Shown one piece after another: positions 13,717 through 21,654 of a stretch of DNA of 21,894 bases (its first letter is position 1; the number at the start of each line of letters is the position of its first letter). The DNA comes from Thermoleophilia bacterium (lineage in GTDB: Bacteria > Actinomycetota > Thermoleophilia > Gaiellales > Gaiellaceae), in NCBI GenBank assembly GCA_025936595.1, contig JAICTB010000006.1, positions 1 to 21,894 of the forward strand, read 5' to 3'. Both the position numbers and the translations under genes were made by a program. The notes below the pieces were generated by a model that did not search any database, was not told the origin of the DNA, and saw nothing but the letters and a program-made list of their open reading frames with translations.

Positions 13717-15219
13717 CTACCCCTTCGACGCAGCGGGCAGGATTGCCTGCATCAGCTGCTTGGCGATCGGGGCGGAGACCGAGCCGCCGAAGCCGTTGAG
13801 GGAATGCTCGACGACGACGGCGCCCGCGACCTGCGGGTTGTCGGCGGGCGCGAAGAAGATGAACCACGCGTCGTAGACGTGATTCAGGCCCGTCTCCGCC
13901 GTTCCCGTCTTGCCGGCGACCTTGATGCCGGGAATCTGTGCGGCCCCGCCGGTGCCGCCGGTGACGACCGCCTGCATCATCACGTTCAGCTCCGCCGCGG
14001 TCTTCGGTTTCATCGCGTGCTTCCAGACGTGCGGCTTCACCTTGAGGACGGTGCTGCCGCCGGGGCTCATGACCTTCTTGACGAGGTGCGGCTCCATCAC
14101 GTCGCCGCCGTTCGCGACGCCCGCGGCGACGAGCGCCATCTGGAGCGGTGTCACGAGCAGCCGGTCCTGGCCGAAGGCCAGGCGGCCCGGGTCCATTCGG
14201 CCGGCGTCGTCGAAGAAGACGTGCTTGCTGCGGTCGAACTCCCCGCTCGCCGAGAGGCTGTCGGACGGGAGCTCGACCGGCGGCTTCGAATAGAAGCCGA
14301 AGTCCTTCGCCTTGTCGATCACGCGACCCGCGCCGAGCTTCTGCCCGATGTTGCAGAAGACGGCGTTGATCGAGTGCTGGTAGGCCTGCACGAAGTTGAC
14401 GTTCCCGTACGACTCGGCCGTCTGGTCCGGGTTGAGTGCGTTCGACACCCTCTGTCCGTACTCTGTGCAGTAACCGGGGTCGTCGAATCTCGACTCGGGT
14501 GTGTAGACGCCGGCGTCGAGTGCCGCGGCGGCGGTCACTGTCTTGAACGAGGAGCCCGGCGGGTACAGCCCCTGCGTTGCACGGTTGAAGAGCGGCGAGG
14601 ACGAGCCGGGGCAGGCGCTCGGGGAGCGCAGGATGCTCTCGAAGCCGCTCGAGGACTCGATCTTGTTCGGGTCGTAGCCGGGCGAGGAGGCCATCACGTC
14701 GACCGCGCCGGTCTTCGGATTGAGCACGACTGCGGCGCCGCACTTGCCGCGCAGCGCCGTCTCGGCGATCTTCTGCGCCCTCACGTGCAGGTTGAGGATC
14801 ACGTTGTTGCCGGTCACGGTCGTGCCCCGCAACTTGTCGCCGAGCTTGTCGAAGATCGTCCCGAGGTTCGCGTTCGACGCCGTCAGATACGCGTTCTCCG
14901 AACGTTCGAGGCCTGCGCGGGAGCGGCCCTGCGTCGAGTAGCCGACCGTCTGCGAGGCGAGGCCGTGGGTGGGGTAGCGGCGGAAGTACAGCGTCTGGCC
15001 TCCACGCTTGCGCCTCACGTTCGCCGCGAGCGCGGTCTTGCCGTCCGACGCGTAGATCAGCCCGCGCTTGATGCGGAACTGCGCGACCCGCTGAATCGCG
15101 TTGTCCTGCTTCGCGGCGAGGCTCGGCGCGTCCCACGCCTGCCAGTACGTCGTCGCCACGATCAGCGATGCGAGCAGGATGAGCGCGGCGAGCGAGACGG
15201 CGGAGATCTGTTTGTTCAT
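13717..15219 (-). CDS. pbpA: Class B penicillin-binding protein PbpA (transpeptidase)
   Basis: A 500-residue protein with an N-terminal signal anchor (about residues 6-24), a pedestal region, and a transpeptidase domain from about 155. All three active-site motifs are present: PGSSFKTV with nucleophile Ser223 and Lys226, the SIN triad at 283-285, and AGKTGTAE at 437-439. It cross-links stem peptides on the outer face of the membrane and is a beta-lactam target. It is the size of mycobacterial PbpA and lacks the PASTA end of PBP2x/PonA-type proteins. The start ATG at 15219 lies one base after the rodA stop (TGAGATG) without a Shine-Dalgarno on its strand, so translation is coupled. The pairing with RodA directly upstream is the conserved SEDS-bPBP synthase unit. 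Confidence 0.96.
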   Translation of the reverse strand: MNKQISAVSLAALILLASLIVATTYWQAWDAPSLAAKQDNAIQRVAQFRIKRGLIYASDGKTALAANVRRKRGGQTLYFRRYPTHGLASQTVGYSTQGRSRAGLERSENAYLTASNANLGTIFDKLGDKLRGTTVTGNNVILNLHVRAQKIAETALRGKCGAAVVLNPKTGAVDVMASSPGYDPNKIESSSGFESILRSPSACPGSSSPLFNRATQGLYPPGSSFKTVTAAAALDAGVYTPESRFDDPGYCTEYGQRVSNALNPDQTAESYGNVNFVQAYQHSINAVFCNIGQKLGAGRVIDKAKDFGFYSKPPVELPSDSLSASGEFDRSKHVFFDDAGRMDPGRLAFGQDRLLVTPLQMALVAAGVANGGDVMEPHLVKKVMSPGGSTVLKVKPHVWKHAMKPKTAAELNVMMQAVVTGGTGGAAQIPGIKVAGKTGTAETGLNHVYDAWFIFFAPADNPQVAGAVVVEHSLNGFGGSVSAPIAKQLMQAILPAASKG

Positions 15220-15220
15220 C

Positions 15221-16543
15221 TCAGGAGGAGGAGTTGGCGCGGTTGGAGACGAGCAGCAGCCCGGCCAGCAGCAGGAAGTTGGCGACGACGGAGGAGCCGC
15301 CGTAGGACACGAACGGGAGCGTGATGCCGGTCAGCGGGATGATGCGCAGGACGCCGCCGACGATGATGAACGTCTGCAGGGCGAAGCCGAAGGTTAGCCC
15401 AGCAGCGAGCAGCTTCGAGAATCCGTCGTCCGCCTGCAACGCCACCTTCATCCCGCGCGCGACGAACAGCATGAACACGAGGAGCAGCGCGGCCGCGCCG
15501 ACGAGCCCGAGCTCCTGCGCGAGCGCCGAGTAGATGAAGTCGCTGTTCACGAAGGGGATCAGCTGGCGGCCGTCCGTGGTCGTGAACGTGCCCTTGCCGA
15601 GCCCGGCGCCGCCGAAGCCGCCGTTCGCGATCGAGTAGAGCGACTTCACGAGCTGGTAGCTCTGGCAGTCCTGGCGAAGTGCGGGCCCGCCGGTCTGCGG
15701 GCAGAACACCTTGTCGGTCGTCCAGGGGTGCAGCCAGATCGTCACGCGCTCGTGAACGTGCGAGATCTTCTCGTACGCGACGCCGCCGCCGACGACGAAG
15801 AGGACCATGCCGACGACGACGAACGAGAGCCGCCCGGTCGCCACGTAGAGCATCGCGAGGAAGATCCCGAAGTAGAGGAGGCCCGAGCCGAGGTCGTTCG
15901 ACGACGCGAGCACCAGCATGCAGGCGCCCCAGATCACGAGCAGCGGGCCGACGTCCTTCGGGCGTGCCTGCGCGAGCGCCTCGCGCTTCTCGCGCAGGTA
16001 TCCCGCGAGAAACACGATCAGGAAGATCTTCGAGAACTCGCCCGGCTGGAACTGGAACGAGCCGACGTGTACCCAGAGCCGCGCGCCGTTCACCGTCGTC
16101 CCGAGCCCCGGCACGCGCGGCAGGAAGAGCAGCACGATCGCGCTGACGCCGAACACGTACTTCAGCTGCTCCAGCACGCGATAGTCGCGTCGCAGGCGGA
16201 GGAGCGCGAGCGCGAAGAGCGCGACGCCGATCACGATCCAGAGCCCCTGCTTGAACGCGTCGCTCGCGCCGAGCCGGTAGATCTCCGTGACGCCGACCGC
16301 CGCCAGCAGGCCTGCCATCGGCAGCAGGTAGGGGTCGGCCTGGGGAACCGTGTAGCGCGCGACGAGGTGCGCGGCGACGTAGAGCGCGAAGAAGAAGATC
16401 GCGTAGCCGAGCGAGCCCCAGCTCACCTCCGACTGGCGGGCGATGTAGACGGATGCGAAGCCGATGCCGGTCAGGACGCCGACGACGGCGAGATAGACGA
16501 GCTCCCTGTTCCGGTACGAGAGACTCAGCGCGCGAGCCCCCAC
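15221..16543 (-). CDS. rodA: SEDS peptidoglycan glycosyltransferase, RodA/FtsW family
   Basis: A 440-residue multi-pass protein, strongly hydrophobic with about ten helices. It polymerises lipid II into glycan strands together with its class B PBP partner. Family marks are FQFQPGEFSKIFLIVFLAGYL in the middle, the large outer loop after the helix at 255, and IPFVNSDFIYSALAQELGLVG with the conserved catalytic Asp335 (HTDFIF in E. coli RodA). The C-terminal IIPLTGITLPFVSYGGSS signature is also present. Position between pstP and pbpA matches mycobacterial rodA, so I choose RodA over FtsW. The start is GTG at 16543, which overlaps the last 19 bases of pstP. No better start is available, as the next codons already lead into the first helix. 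Confidence 0.95.
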   Translation of the reverse strand: MGARALSLSYRNRELVYLAVVGVLTGIGFASVYIARQSEVSWGSLGYAIFFFALYVAAHLVARYTVPQADPYLLPMAGLLAAVGVTEIYRLGASDAFKQGLWIVIGVALFALALLRLRRDYRVLEQLKYVFGVSAIVLLFLPRVPGLGTTVNGARLWVHVGSFQFQPGEFSKIFLIVFLAGYLREKREALAQARPKDVGPLLVIWGACMLVLASSNDLGSGLLYFGIFLAMLYVATGRLSFVVVGMVLFVVGGGVAYEKISHVHERVTIWLHPWTTDKVFCPQTGGPALRQDCQSYQLVKSLYSIANGGFGGAGLGKGTFTTTDGRQLIPFVNSDFIYSALAQELGLVGAAALLLVFMLFVARGMKVALQADDGFSKLLAAGLTFGFALQTFIIVGGVLRIIPLTGITLPFVSYGGSSVVANFLLLAGLLLVSNRANSSS

Positions 16544-17529
16544 AGGACGAGCGCGACGATCACGGCGATCAGCGCGGCGATCACGAGGAGCGCCAGGAGT
16601 CGCCTGCCGATGCCCGCCTGCGGCGCCTCGTCGGCCTGCGCGGCCATCGCCGCATCGATCTCCTCCGCCGGCACGACCATCGTGTCGACGGCCGCGGCCG
16701 GCTCGGCTTCCTCGAGCGGCGGCGGCGGCAGCACGCCGTCCTCGGGATGCAGCGTGTCCTCGTCGTCGTGCGGCACCGTGAACTCGCGCGTCCGCTCGTC
16801 GGGCTCGCCCGGCGCGTCCCCCTCGACGAGCTCGAACAGGATCGCGGTGATGTTGTCCTCGCCGCCGGCGCGGTTCGCCGCCTGGACGAGCGCGCGCGCG
16901 GCTCCGTCGAGGTCCGGGCGGCCGTCGCGCAGGATCCGCTCGATCGTCTCGCGGTCGACCATGTCGGAGAGCCCGTCGGAGCAGATCAGGTACAGGTCGC
17001 CGGCCTCCGTCTCGACGGAGAACGTGTCGACGTCGACGTCGGCGTCGGTGCCGAGCGCGCGCGTGATCACCGAGCGCTGCGGATGCGCCTCGGCCGCCTC
17101 GGGCGACAGCTCTCCGCGGCGTACCAGCTCCCCGACGAGCGAGTGGTCGTCGGTTAGCTGCTCGAGCCGGTCGCCGCGCAACCGGTAGGCGCGCGAGTCG
17201 CCGACATGGCCGATCGTCAGGCTGCCGTCGCTCTCGACCAGCGCAACCGTCATCGTCGTCCCCATCCCGGAGGTGGACGCGTCGGTGGAGGCGCGCTCGT
17301 GCACGCGGCGGTTCGCCTCCTGGATCAGCTCACTCAGATACCGCTCTCCGCTGCCGTGGTTCGAGTCCTCGAGCGCGCCCGCGGCGAGCGCCGAGGCGAC
17401 CTCGCCCGCGCGTGCGCCGCCCATGCCGTCGGCGATCGCGAAGAGCGGCGGGCGGCAGACGAAGGAGTCCTCGTTTCCGCGGCGCTTGCGGCCGGGATCG
17501 GTGCGTGCCGCGCTGCGACCCAGCTTCAC
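16525..17529 (-). CDS. pstP: PP2C-type Ser/Thr phosphatase, membrane-anchored
   Basis: A 334-residue PPM phosphatase. The catalytic domain (1-240) shows the metal-binding residues: Asp21 in GNEDSF, Asp34-Gly35 in ADGMGG, Asp185 in SDGLSD and Asp225 in GGEDNIT, plus GHVGDSRAY. It should dephosphorylate PknB and its substrates. An acidic, Pro-rich linker (241-305) holds VDT283MVV, a possible phosphosite. One transmembrane helix (about 309-330) ends the protein with only four residues after it. Mycobacterial PstP has an extracellular domain beyond its helix; here that domain is missing, so this form is tail-anchored and probably senses nothing outside. GTG at 17529 overlaps the fhaB stop by 4 bases. 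The 3' end overlaps rodA by 19. Confidence 0.95.
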   Translation of the reverse strand: MKLGRSAARTDPGRKRRGNEDSFVCRPPLFAIADGMGGARAGEVASALAAGALEDSNHGSGERYLSELIQEANRRVHERASTDASTSGMGTTMTVALVESDGSLTIGHVGDSRAYRLRGDRLEQLTDDHSLVGELVRRGELSPEAAEAHPQRSVITRALGTDADVDVDTFSVETEAGDLYLICSDGLSDMVDRETIERILRDGRPDLDGAARALVQAANRAGGEDNITAILFELVEGDAPGEPDERTREFTVPHDDEDTLHPEDGVLPPPPLEEAEPAAAVDTMVVPAEEIDAAMAAQADEAPQAGIGRRLLALLVIAALIAVIVALVLWGLAR

Positions 17530-18014
17530 GGCTCGAACCGCAGGTCGGTCTCCCCGATCCGCACGACGTCGCCGGGGGCGAGCTTGCGCTCCCGCGTCAG
17601 GCGGATCCCGTTCACGAATGTCCCGTTGGTCGAGCCGATGTCCTCGATCCAGATGCCGTCGCGCCGGGGCTCGAAGCGCGCGTGCCGCGTCGAGGCATAT
17701 TCGTCCGTTGGCAACGGGACGTCGTTGTTCGAGCCGCGGCCCATCGTGAGCGCGTGCGCGTCGAGCGTGTAGACCGTCCCGCCGTCGACCGCCGGGCTGT
17801 CGAGCACGACGAGCCGCCCGAGCTCGCGTCCGGCCGGCTGGGCGAGCAGGCCCGCGGCGGCCGCCTGCTGCGGCGCGAGGATCATCGACTCCTGCGGGAG
17901 CCGCAGGTCGCGTGCGGCCGAGCGCACGATGCGCCAGATGAAGAGATAGAGGAGGACGAGGAACGCGAGCTTCAGGACGAGCAGCGTTGTCTCGACCTGC
18001 GCCGAGGCGAGCAC
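17526..18014 (-). CDS. fhaB: FhaB (FipA-like) membrane-anchored FHA protein
   Basis: A 162-residue protein with one N-terminal transmembrane helix (about 9-30, KLAFLVLLYLFIWRIVRS) and a C-terminal FHA domain (about 80-160). The phospho-threonine pocket is complete: GRGS (92-95), YASTRH with Ser108 and His111, and GSTNGT with Asn130. Layout and sequence match M. tuberculosis Rv0019c (FhaB/FipA), which links phospho-proteins such as FtsZ and FtsQ to division control. The linker after the helix contains ES43MIL. The start is GTG at 18014, two bases after the fhaA stop. Longer upstream readings of the frame run through fhaA and are artefacts. The TGA overlaps pstP by 4 bases. Confidence 0.93.
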   Translation of the reverse strand: MLASAQVETTLLVLKLAFLVLLYLFIWRIVRSAARDLRLPQESMILAPQQAAAAGLLAQPAGRELGRLVVLDSPAVDGGTVYTLDAHALTMGRGSNNDVPLPTDEYASTRHARFEPRRDGIWIEDIGSTNGTFVNGIRLTRERKLAPGDVVRIGETDLRFEP

Positions 18015-18016
18015 GG

Positions 18017-18790
18017 CTAGGTGAGCTCCCGTTGGAACGTGATCTCGGTCGAGCCGATCGTGAAGCGGGTGCCGTCCTCGAGCTTGAGCCGCTTCACGCG
18101 CTTGCCCTTGACCTCGACGCCGTTCGTCGAGTCCAGGTCGACGAGCCAGTACGTCGCCCCCTCCTGCCGGAGCTCCGCGTGGCGGCGCGAGACGTTCGGG
18201 TCGATCACCTGGAGATCGGCGTCCTTCGAGCGGCCGAGGACGACGCGCCGGTCCGAGATCTCGTGGCGGTCGCCGTCCCACGTCAGCACGGCGATCTGCC
18301 GCTGGATGCCGAGGTCGACCGGCGAGGCCGCCTCGGTCGGCTGCGGGGGCGCCGCGCTCGGCTTGTAGATCATCGTCGCATTCGGCTCCGCCTGGCCTTC
18401 CGGCTCGCCCGCCGCCTTCCCTTTCTGGACCATGCGGGTCGCGATGCCGAAGACGCCGAGGTCGAGATCCTCGTCGACCTCGAGCTGCACCTGCGGCGGC
18501 GTGAGGAGGACGTAGCTCTCGCGGCGGGCGTGCTCGGCCAGGTACTCCGCCAGCTCGTCGCGCAGCTGCGCCTCGTAGCTCGCGAACTGCTCGTGGTCCT
18601 GCGGCGACAGATAGATCGTGTACTCGTTCGGGACGTAGACGCGCGAGACGGAGACGTTCTTGTGGTCGTCCATCTCCTTGATCAGCTTCCGCGCCAGCTC
18701 GACCGGCTGCACGTTCGTGCGGAACGCACGGCCGAAGACGCCCTCGAAGAGCGACTCGAGCTTGGATTCGATGTTGCGGAGAACTGACAT
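18017..18790 (-). CDS. fhaA: FhaA, DUF3662 and FHA domain protein
   Basis: A 257-residue cytoplasmic protein. The N-terminal DUF3662 domain (about 1-118) begins LRNIESKLESLFEGVFGRAF. A short linker with NAT139MIYKP follows, then an FHA domain (about 165-255) with GRS (186-188), SRRH (201-204) and Asn223 in DSTNG. In mycobacteria FhaA binds phosphorylated PknB and the MviN pseudokinase, delaying or localising lipid II flipping; the same role is likely. It is about half the length of mycobacterial FhaA (~527 residues), having a short linker instead of the long Gln/Gly-rich one. ATG at 18790 has no Shine-Dalgarno; a hairpin lies between it and the upstream kinase. Confidence 0.94.
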   Translation of the reverse strand: MSVLRNIESKLESLFEGVFGRAFRTNVQPVELARKLIKEMDDHKNVSVSRVYVPNEYTIYLSPQDHEQFASYEAQLRDELAEYLAEHARRESYVLLTPPQVQLEVDEDLDLGVFGIATRMVQKGKAAGEPEGQAEPNATMIYKPSAAPPQPTEAASPVDLGIQRQIAVLTWDGDRHEISDRRVVLGRSKDADLQVIDPNVSRRHAELRQEGATYWLVDLDSTNGVEVKGKRVKRLKLEDGTRFTIGSTEITFQRELT

Positions 18791-18804
18791 GGGAGGCGGG
18801 GATG

Positions 18805-18819
18805 TTCCCCCACGGGGAA
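18805..18819 (-). other. Hairpin in the kinase-fhaA gap
   Basis: TTCCCC-CAC-GGGGAA is a perfect 6-bp stem with a 3-base loop, lying within the 33 bases between the kinase stop and the fhaA ATG. TAAACT (minus strand, 18826-18821) precedes it and overlaps the kinase stop. It could cap or process the mRNA or modulate fhaA translation. With no T run it is a poor terminator. Confidence 0.45.
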
Positions 18820-18823
18820 GAGT

Positions 18824-20434
18824 TTATGTCCGAGGCTCGAGCGCGAGCGCCCCGGCGGTCAGCCATGCGGCGGCGACGAGCGGCAGCACTGCGGCAGCCG
18901 GCGCGGCGAGCGCGGTCGCGGCGAGAAACGCTGCGCCGAATGCCGCGGCCGGCCATGGGCCGCGCCTGCGCACACGCGGGAGCACAGCTGCGGCGGCCGC
19001 CAGGACGAGCGCCTCCACGAGCAGCACGGGGTGCGCCGTGAGCTGCGCCGAGAGCGCGTGCGCGACGGCGGTCGGTCGCGTCGAGCCGGTGACGCCGAGG
19101 CCGAGCGGCGGCGTCGAGCCGTCGAACGGGAGCGGCACGCGCCGCAATCCTGCGACGAGCGCGGCGAGCAGCAGCGCGGCTCCCGCCTGGACGGCGCGGC
19201 GCGCGCGGCCGCGCGCGGCCTGCGCTGCGAGCGGGACGAGCGCGAGCGCTGCGACCGGGGCGAGCAACGGCCCGGCAGCGACAAGCAGGCCGGCACGCGC
19301 GTCCTGCCAGGTGAATGCGGCCCAGCCGGCCGCGACCACCGCGTAGACGACCGCGAGCCCGAGCGAGATGTTCGCAAGCGGGAAGAACGCCACCGTGAGG
19401 GCGAAGAGGAGCCCGGCGCGCGGCGCGGCGAAGCCGGTCGCCGCCCCGGTCGCGGCGATCCCGAGGGGCCAGCCCGCGGGGTAGAAGGGGAGGCGCGCCG
19501 CGACCCATCCCGAGGCGAGGGCGGTGAGCGCGCCCGGCAGCAGCCGCTCGGCGGCGAACGCGGCGCGCGAGAACGGTGCCGAGGGCTTCGAGCCGCCCGT
19601 CTTCTTCCGCTTGCGCCGCCTCGGGAGCGAGCGGAGCTCATGAGCGAGCCGCTCGGCGGACGGCCGCCGCTGCGGATTGACGAGGAGCGCGCTCGCGACC
19701 GTCTGCAGGACGTGTCGCGGCAGGTCCGGCCGACGCGTCTCGAGCGCGGGCGCCCCTTTCTCGATCCGCCGGGAGGTCTCGACCATGTCGCCGCCCCAGA
19801 ACGGATGCTCGCCGGCAAGAGCCTCCCAGAGGAGGACTCCGAGCCCCCAGACATCGGCCGCCTCGGTCGCCGTCAGCCCCTGCAGCCGCTCCGGCGAGAT
19901 GTAGGCGAGCGTGCCGGGAATGTCGCCGAGCGCGGTCAGCGTGTCGAACTCCGCCATCTGCGCGAGCCCGAAATCGAGCAGGCGCACGTCGACGACATCC
20001 GACTCGGCGAGCAGCACGTTCGACGGCTTGACGTCGCGGTGGATGATGCCGCGCCTGTGCGCGTGGGCGAGCGCGTCCGCGATCTGCGCCGCGACCTCGA
20101 GCGCGGCGCGGTCGTCGATCTTGCCGCCGCGAAGCGCCTCTCGAAGGGTCCGGCCGGGGATGTACTCGTACGCGATGTAGACGTTCGCCGAGTCGCTCGC
20201 GAGCGAGATGATCCGCTGGCAGCGTGGGTGGCGCAGCGCGGCAGCCGCGCGCGCCTCGCGCTCGGCGCGGTGGCCCGACTTGCCCTCGCGGCCGACGATC
20301 TTCAGCGAGACGTCGAGGCCTGTCTGCTCGTCGCGCGCGAGCCACACGTGGCCCATTCCGCCCGAGCCGAGCGGCCGCAGGGGGCGGTATCGGCCGAGAA
20401 AGAGGTCGTGCGAAGCCGCCGCCGAGGACACCAT
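18824..20434 (-). CDS. Ser/Thr protein kinase with polytopic membrane domain
   Basis: A 536-residue protein. The kinase domain (about 15-275) has an intact glycine loop GSGGMG (23-28), Lys45 in VSLKIV, HRDVKPSN with Asp134, DFG Asp154 and ISPERL, so it should be active. A strongly basic segment (RRRKRKK, near 282) leads into about 240 residues of hydrophobic helices, perhaps seven or eight, without PASTA repeats or a recognisable outer domain. Most actinobacterial kinases have one helix, so this architecture is rare. It stands at the head of the fhaA-fhaB-pstP-rodA-pbpA-pknB-ddl cluster and may functionally replace PknA, which is missing; that is inference. The start ATG at 20434 is divergent from the gene at 20499 across 64 bases. 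A GTG one codon later is possible. Confidence 0.9.
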   Translation of the reverse strand: MVSSAAASHDLFLGRYRPLRPLGSGGMGHVWLARDEQTGLDVSLKIVGREGKSGHRAEREARAAAALRHPRCQRIISLASDSANVYIAYEYIPGRTLREALRGGKIDDRAALEVAAQIADALAHAHRRGIIHRDVKPSNVLLAESDVVDVRLLDFGLAQMAEFDTLTALGDIPGTLAYISPERLQGLTATEAADVWGLGVLLWEALAGEHPFWGGDMVETSRRIEKGAPALETRRPDLPRHVLQTVASALLVNPQRRPSAERLAHELRSLPRRRKRKKTGGSKPSAPFSRAAFAAERLLPGALTALASGWVAARLPFYPAGWPLGIAATGAATGFAAPRAGLLFALTVAFFPLANISLGLAVVYAVVAAGWAAFTWQDARAGLLVAAGPLLAPVAALALVPLAAQAARGRARRAVQAGAALLLAALVAGLRRVPLPFDGSTPPLGLGVTGSTRPTAVAHALSAQLTAHPVLLVEALVLAAAAAVLPRVRRRGPWPAAAFGAAFLAATALAAPAAAVLPLVAAAWLTAGALALEPRT

Positions 20435-20483
20435 CGCTTGTACGAGTTTCGGACGAGTAATCCTCTACGGCCGACGAACGCGG

Positions 20484-20489
20484 TAGATT
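20484..20489 (+). promoter_or_regulatory. Putative -10 hexamer of the gene at 20499
   Basis: TAGATT lies 9 bases before the TTG at 20499, in the 64-base divergent gap. It would give an mRNA with a very short or no leader. No -35 box or Shine-Dalgarno is seen. Confidence 0.35.
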
Positions 20490-20498
20490 CGCCTGGAA

Positions 20499-21644
20499 TT
20501 GGACCCGCGTGACGACGACATCCAGTTCGACTTCTTCGAGGACGAGGGCGCGACCACCGAGCGGGCCGCGCCCCAGCCCCGTGTCCGCCTGCCGCGTCGC
20601 GGTGGCGGCGGCACCGGCCGGCGCCGGCCGGCCGGGCCGCCGCGCGGGCTGACGCCGCTCCTGCGCCTGCTCGCGCTGATCGCGATCGTCGTTGCCGTGC
20701 TCGTCTTCTTCGGGCTCGTCATCCAGTCGTGCGCGTCGACGTCGAAGCACGACAGCTACCAGCACTACATGACCCGGCTCGCGACGGTCGCCCACAGCTC
20801 GGAGCAGGACGGCGGCGACGTCGCGAATGCGCTCACGACGCCGGGGTCGAAGGTAAGCGACCTGACGGCGACGCTCGACGGGATCGCCGAGCAGGAGCGC
20901 CAGAACGTGACGGCCGCGCAGCATCTGGACCCGCCCGGCCCGTTGCGGGACGAGAACCAGCAGGTCGTCGAGGCGCTGCAGCTGCGCGTGAGCGGCGTTC
21001 AGGGCCTTGCGAACACGTTCAAGTCGACCGCTGCGTCGAAGGCGAGCGACGACGCGTCGCTCCTCTCGGCGCAGGCCGACCGGCTGCTCGCGAGCGACGT
21101 CGTCTGGGACGACCTCTTCCTCGATCCGGCCAGGGCCGAGATGACGCGGCAGGGCGTCAAAGGCGTCGCGCCTCCGGATTCGAACTTCGTATCGAACCGC
21201 GACCTGATCAACGAGCATTCGATGTCGCTCGTCCTCTCGCGCCTCCGCGGCGCCTCCACCGGGGGCACGCCGACGGGGGTCCACGGGACGAACATCGTCG
21301 GCACGAAGGTGCTCCCGGGCGGCCAGGCGCTGACGAGCGGCGAGAACACGGTCACGGCGTCGCCGGATCTCAAATTCGCGGTCACCGTGCACGACGGCGG
21401 CGACTCGCAGGAGGTCGGGATCAAGGTCACGCTGACGATCCAGAAGCCCGTGAAGTCGATCGTGCGGACGCGGACGATCAAGGTGATCAACCCCGGCCAG
21501 GACGTCGTGGTCACGTTCTCCGATCTGGGCGGCGTCCCGTTCGCCCGCAAGACGACGCTGAGTATCGACGTCGCCCCGGTGCTCGGCGAAAAGGACGCCT
21601 CGAACAACAAGGCCTCCTACCCGGTCATCTTCTCGCTCGGCTAG
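20499..21644 (+). CDS. Single-pass envelope protein with CARDB-like C-terminal domain
   Basis: A 381-residue protein I do not recognise. It has a very acidic N-terminus (DPRDDDIQFDFFEDEG) followed by TT and an Arg/Pro/Gly-rich stretch, then one transmembrane helix (about 53-77) ending at Cys78. An outer helical region (about 80-250, possible coiled coil) follows. The final part (about 265-380) has alternating hydrophobic strands, INPGQDVVVTFSD and a closing EKDASNNKASYPVIF, which resembles a CARDB/Ig-like beta-sandwich. It is probably anchored with the bulk outside. The two threonines after the acidic run could be a kinase target. The TTG start is the only in-frame start near the -10-like box. 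Sharing a divergent promoter with the kinase cluster suggests a wall or division role, unproven. Confidence 0.82.
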   Translation: MDPRDDDIQFDFFEDEGATTERAAPQPRVRLPRRGGGGTGRRRPAGPPRGLTPLLRLLALIAIVVAVLVFFGLVIQSCASTSKHDSYQHYMTRLATVAHSSEQDGGDVANALTTPGSKVSDLTATLDGIAEQERQNVTAAQHLDPPGPLRDENQQVVEALQLRVSGVQGLANTFKSTAASKASDDASLLSAQADRLLASDVVWDDLFLDPARAEMTRQGVKGVAPPDSNFVSNRDLINEHSMSLVLSRLRGASTGGTPTGVHGTNIVGTKVLPGGQALTSGENTVTASPDLKFAVTVHDGGDSQEVGIKVTLTIQKPVKSIVRTRTIKVINPGQDVVVTFSDLGGVPFARKTTLSIDVAPVLGEKDASNNKASYPVIFSLG

Positions 21645-21647
21645 CCT
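21642..21647 (+). promoter_or_regulatory. Putative -10 hexamer of the DUF4446-like gene
   Basis: TAGCCT includes the stop codon of the preceding gene and lies 7 bases before the ATG at 21655. The spacing fits a leaderless start, but the TAG may simply be a stop codon. Confidence 0.25.
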
Positions 21648-21654
21648 CGGTCGG

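Noticed and set aside
13666..17188. Long plus-strand frames antisense to pbpA, rodA and pstP
   Set aside because: The minus strand encodes complete proteins with all catalytic motifs; the plus frames show no domain, only GC-driven openness.
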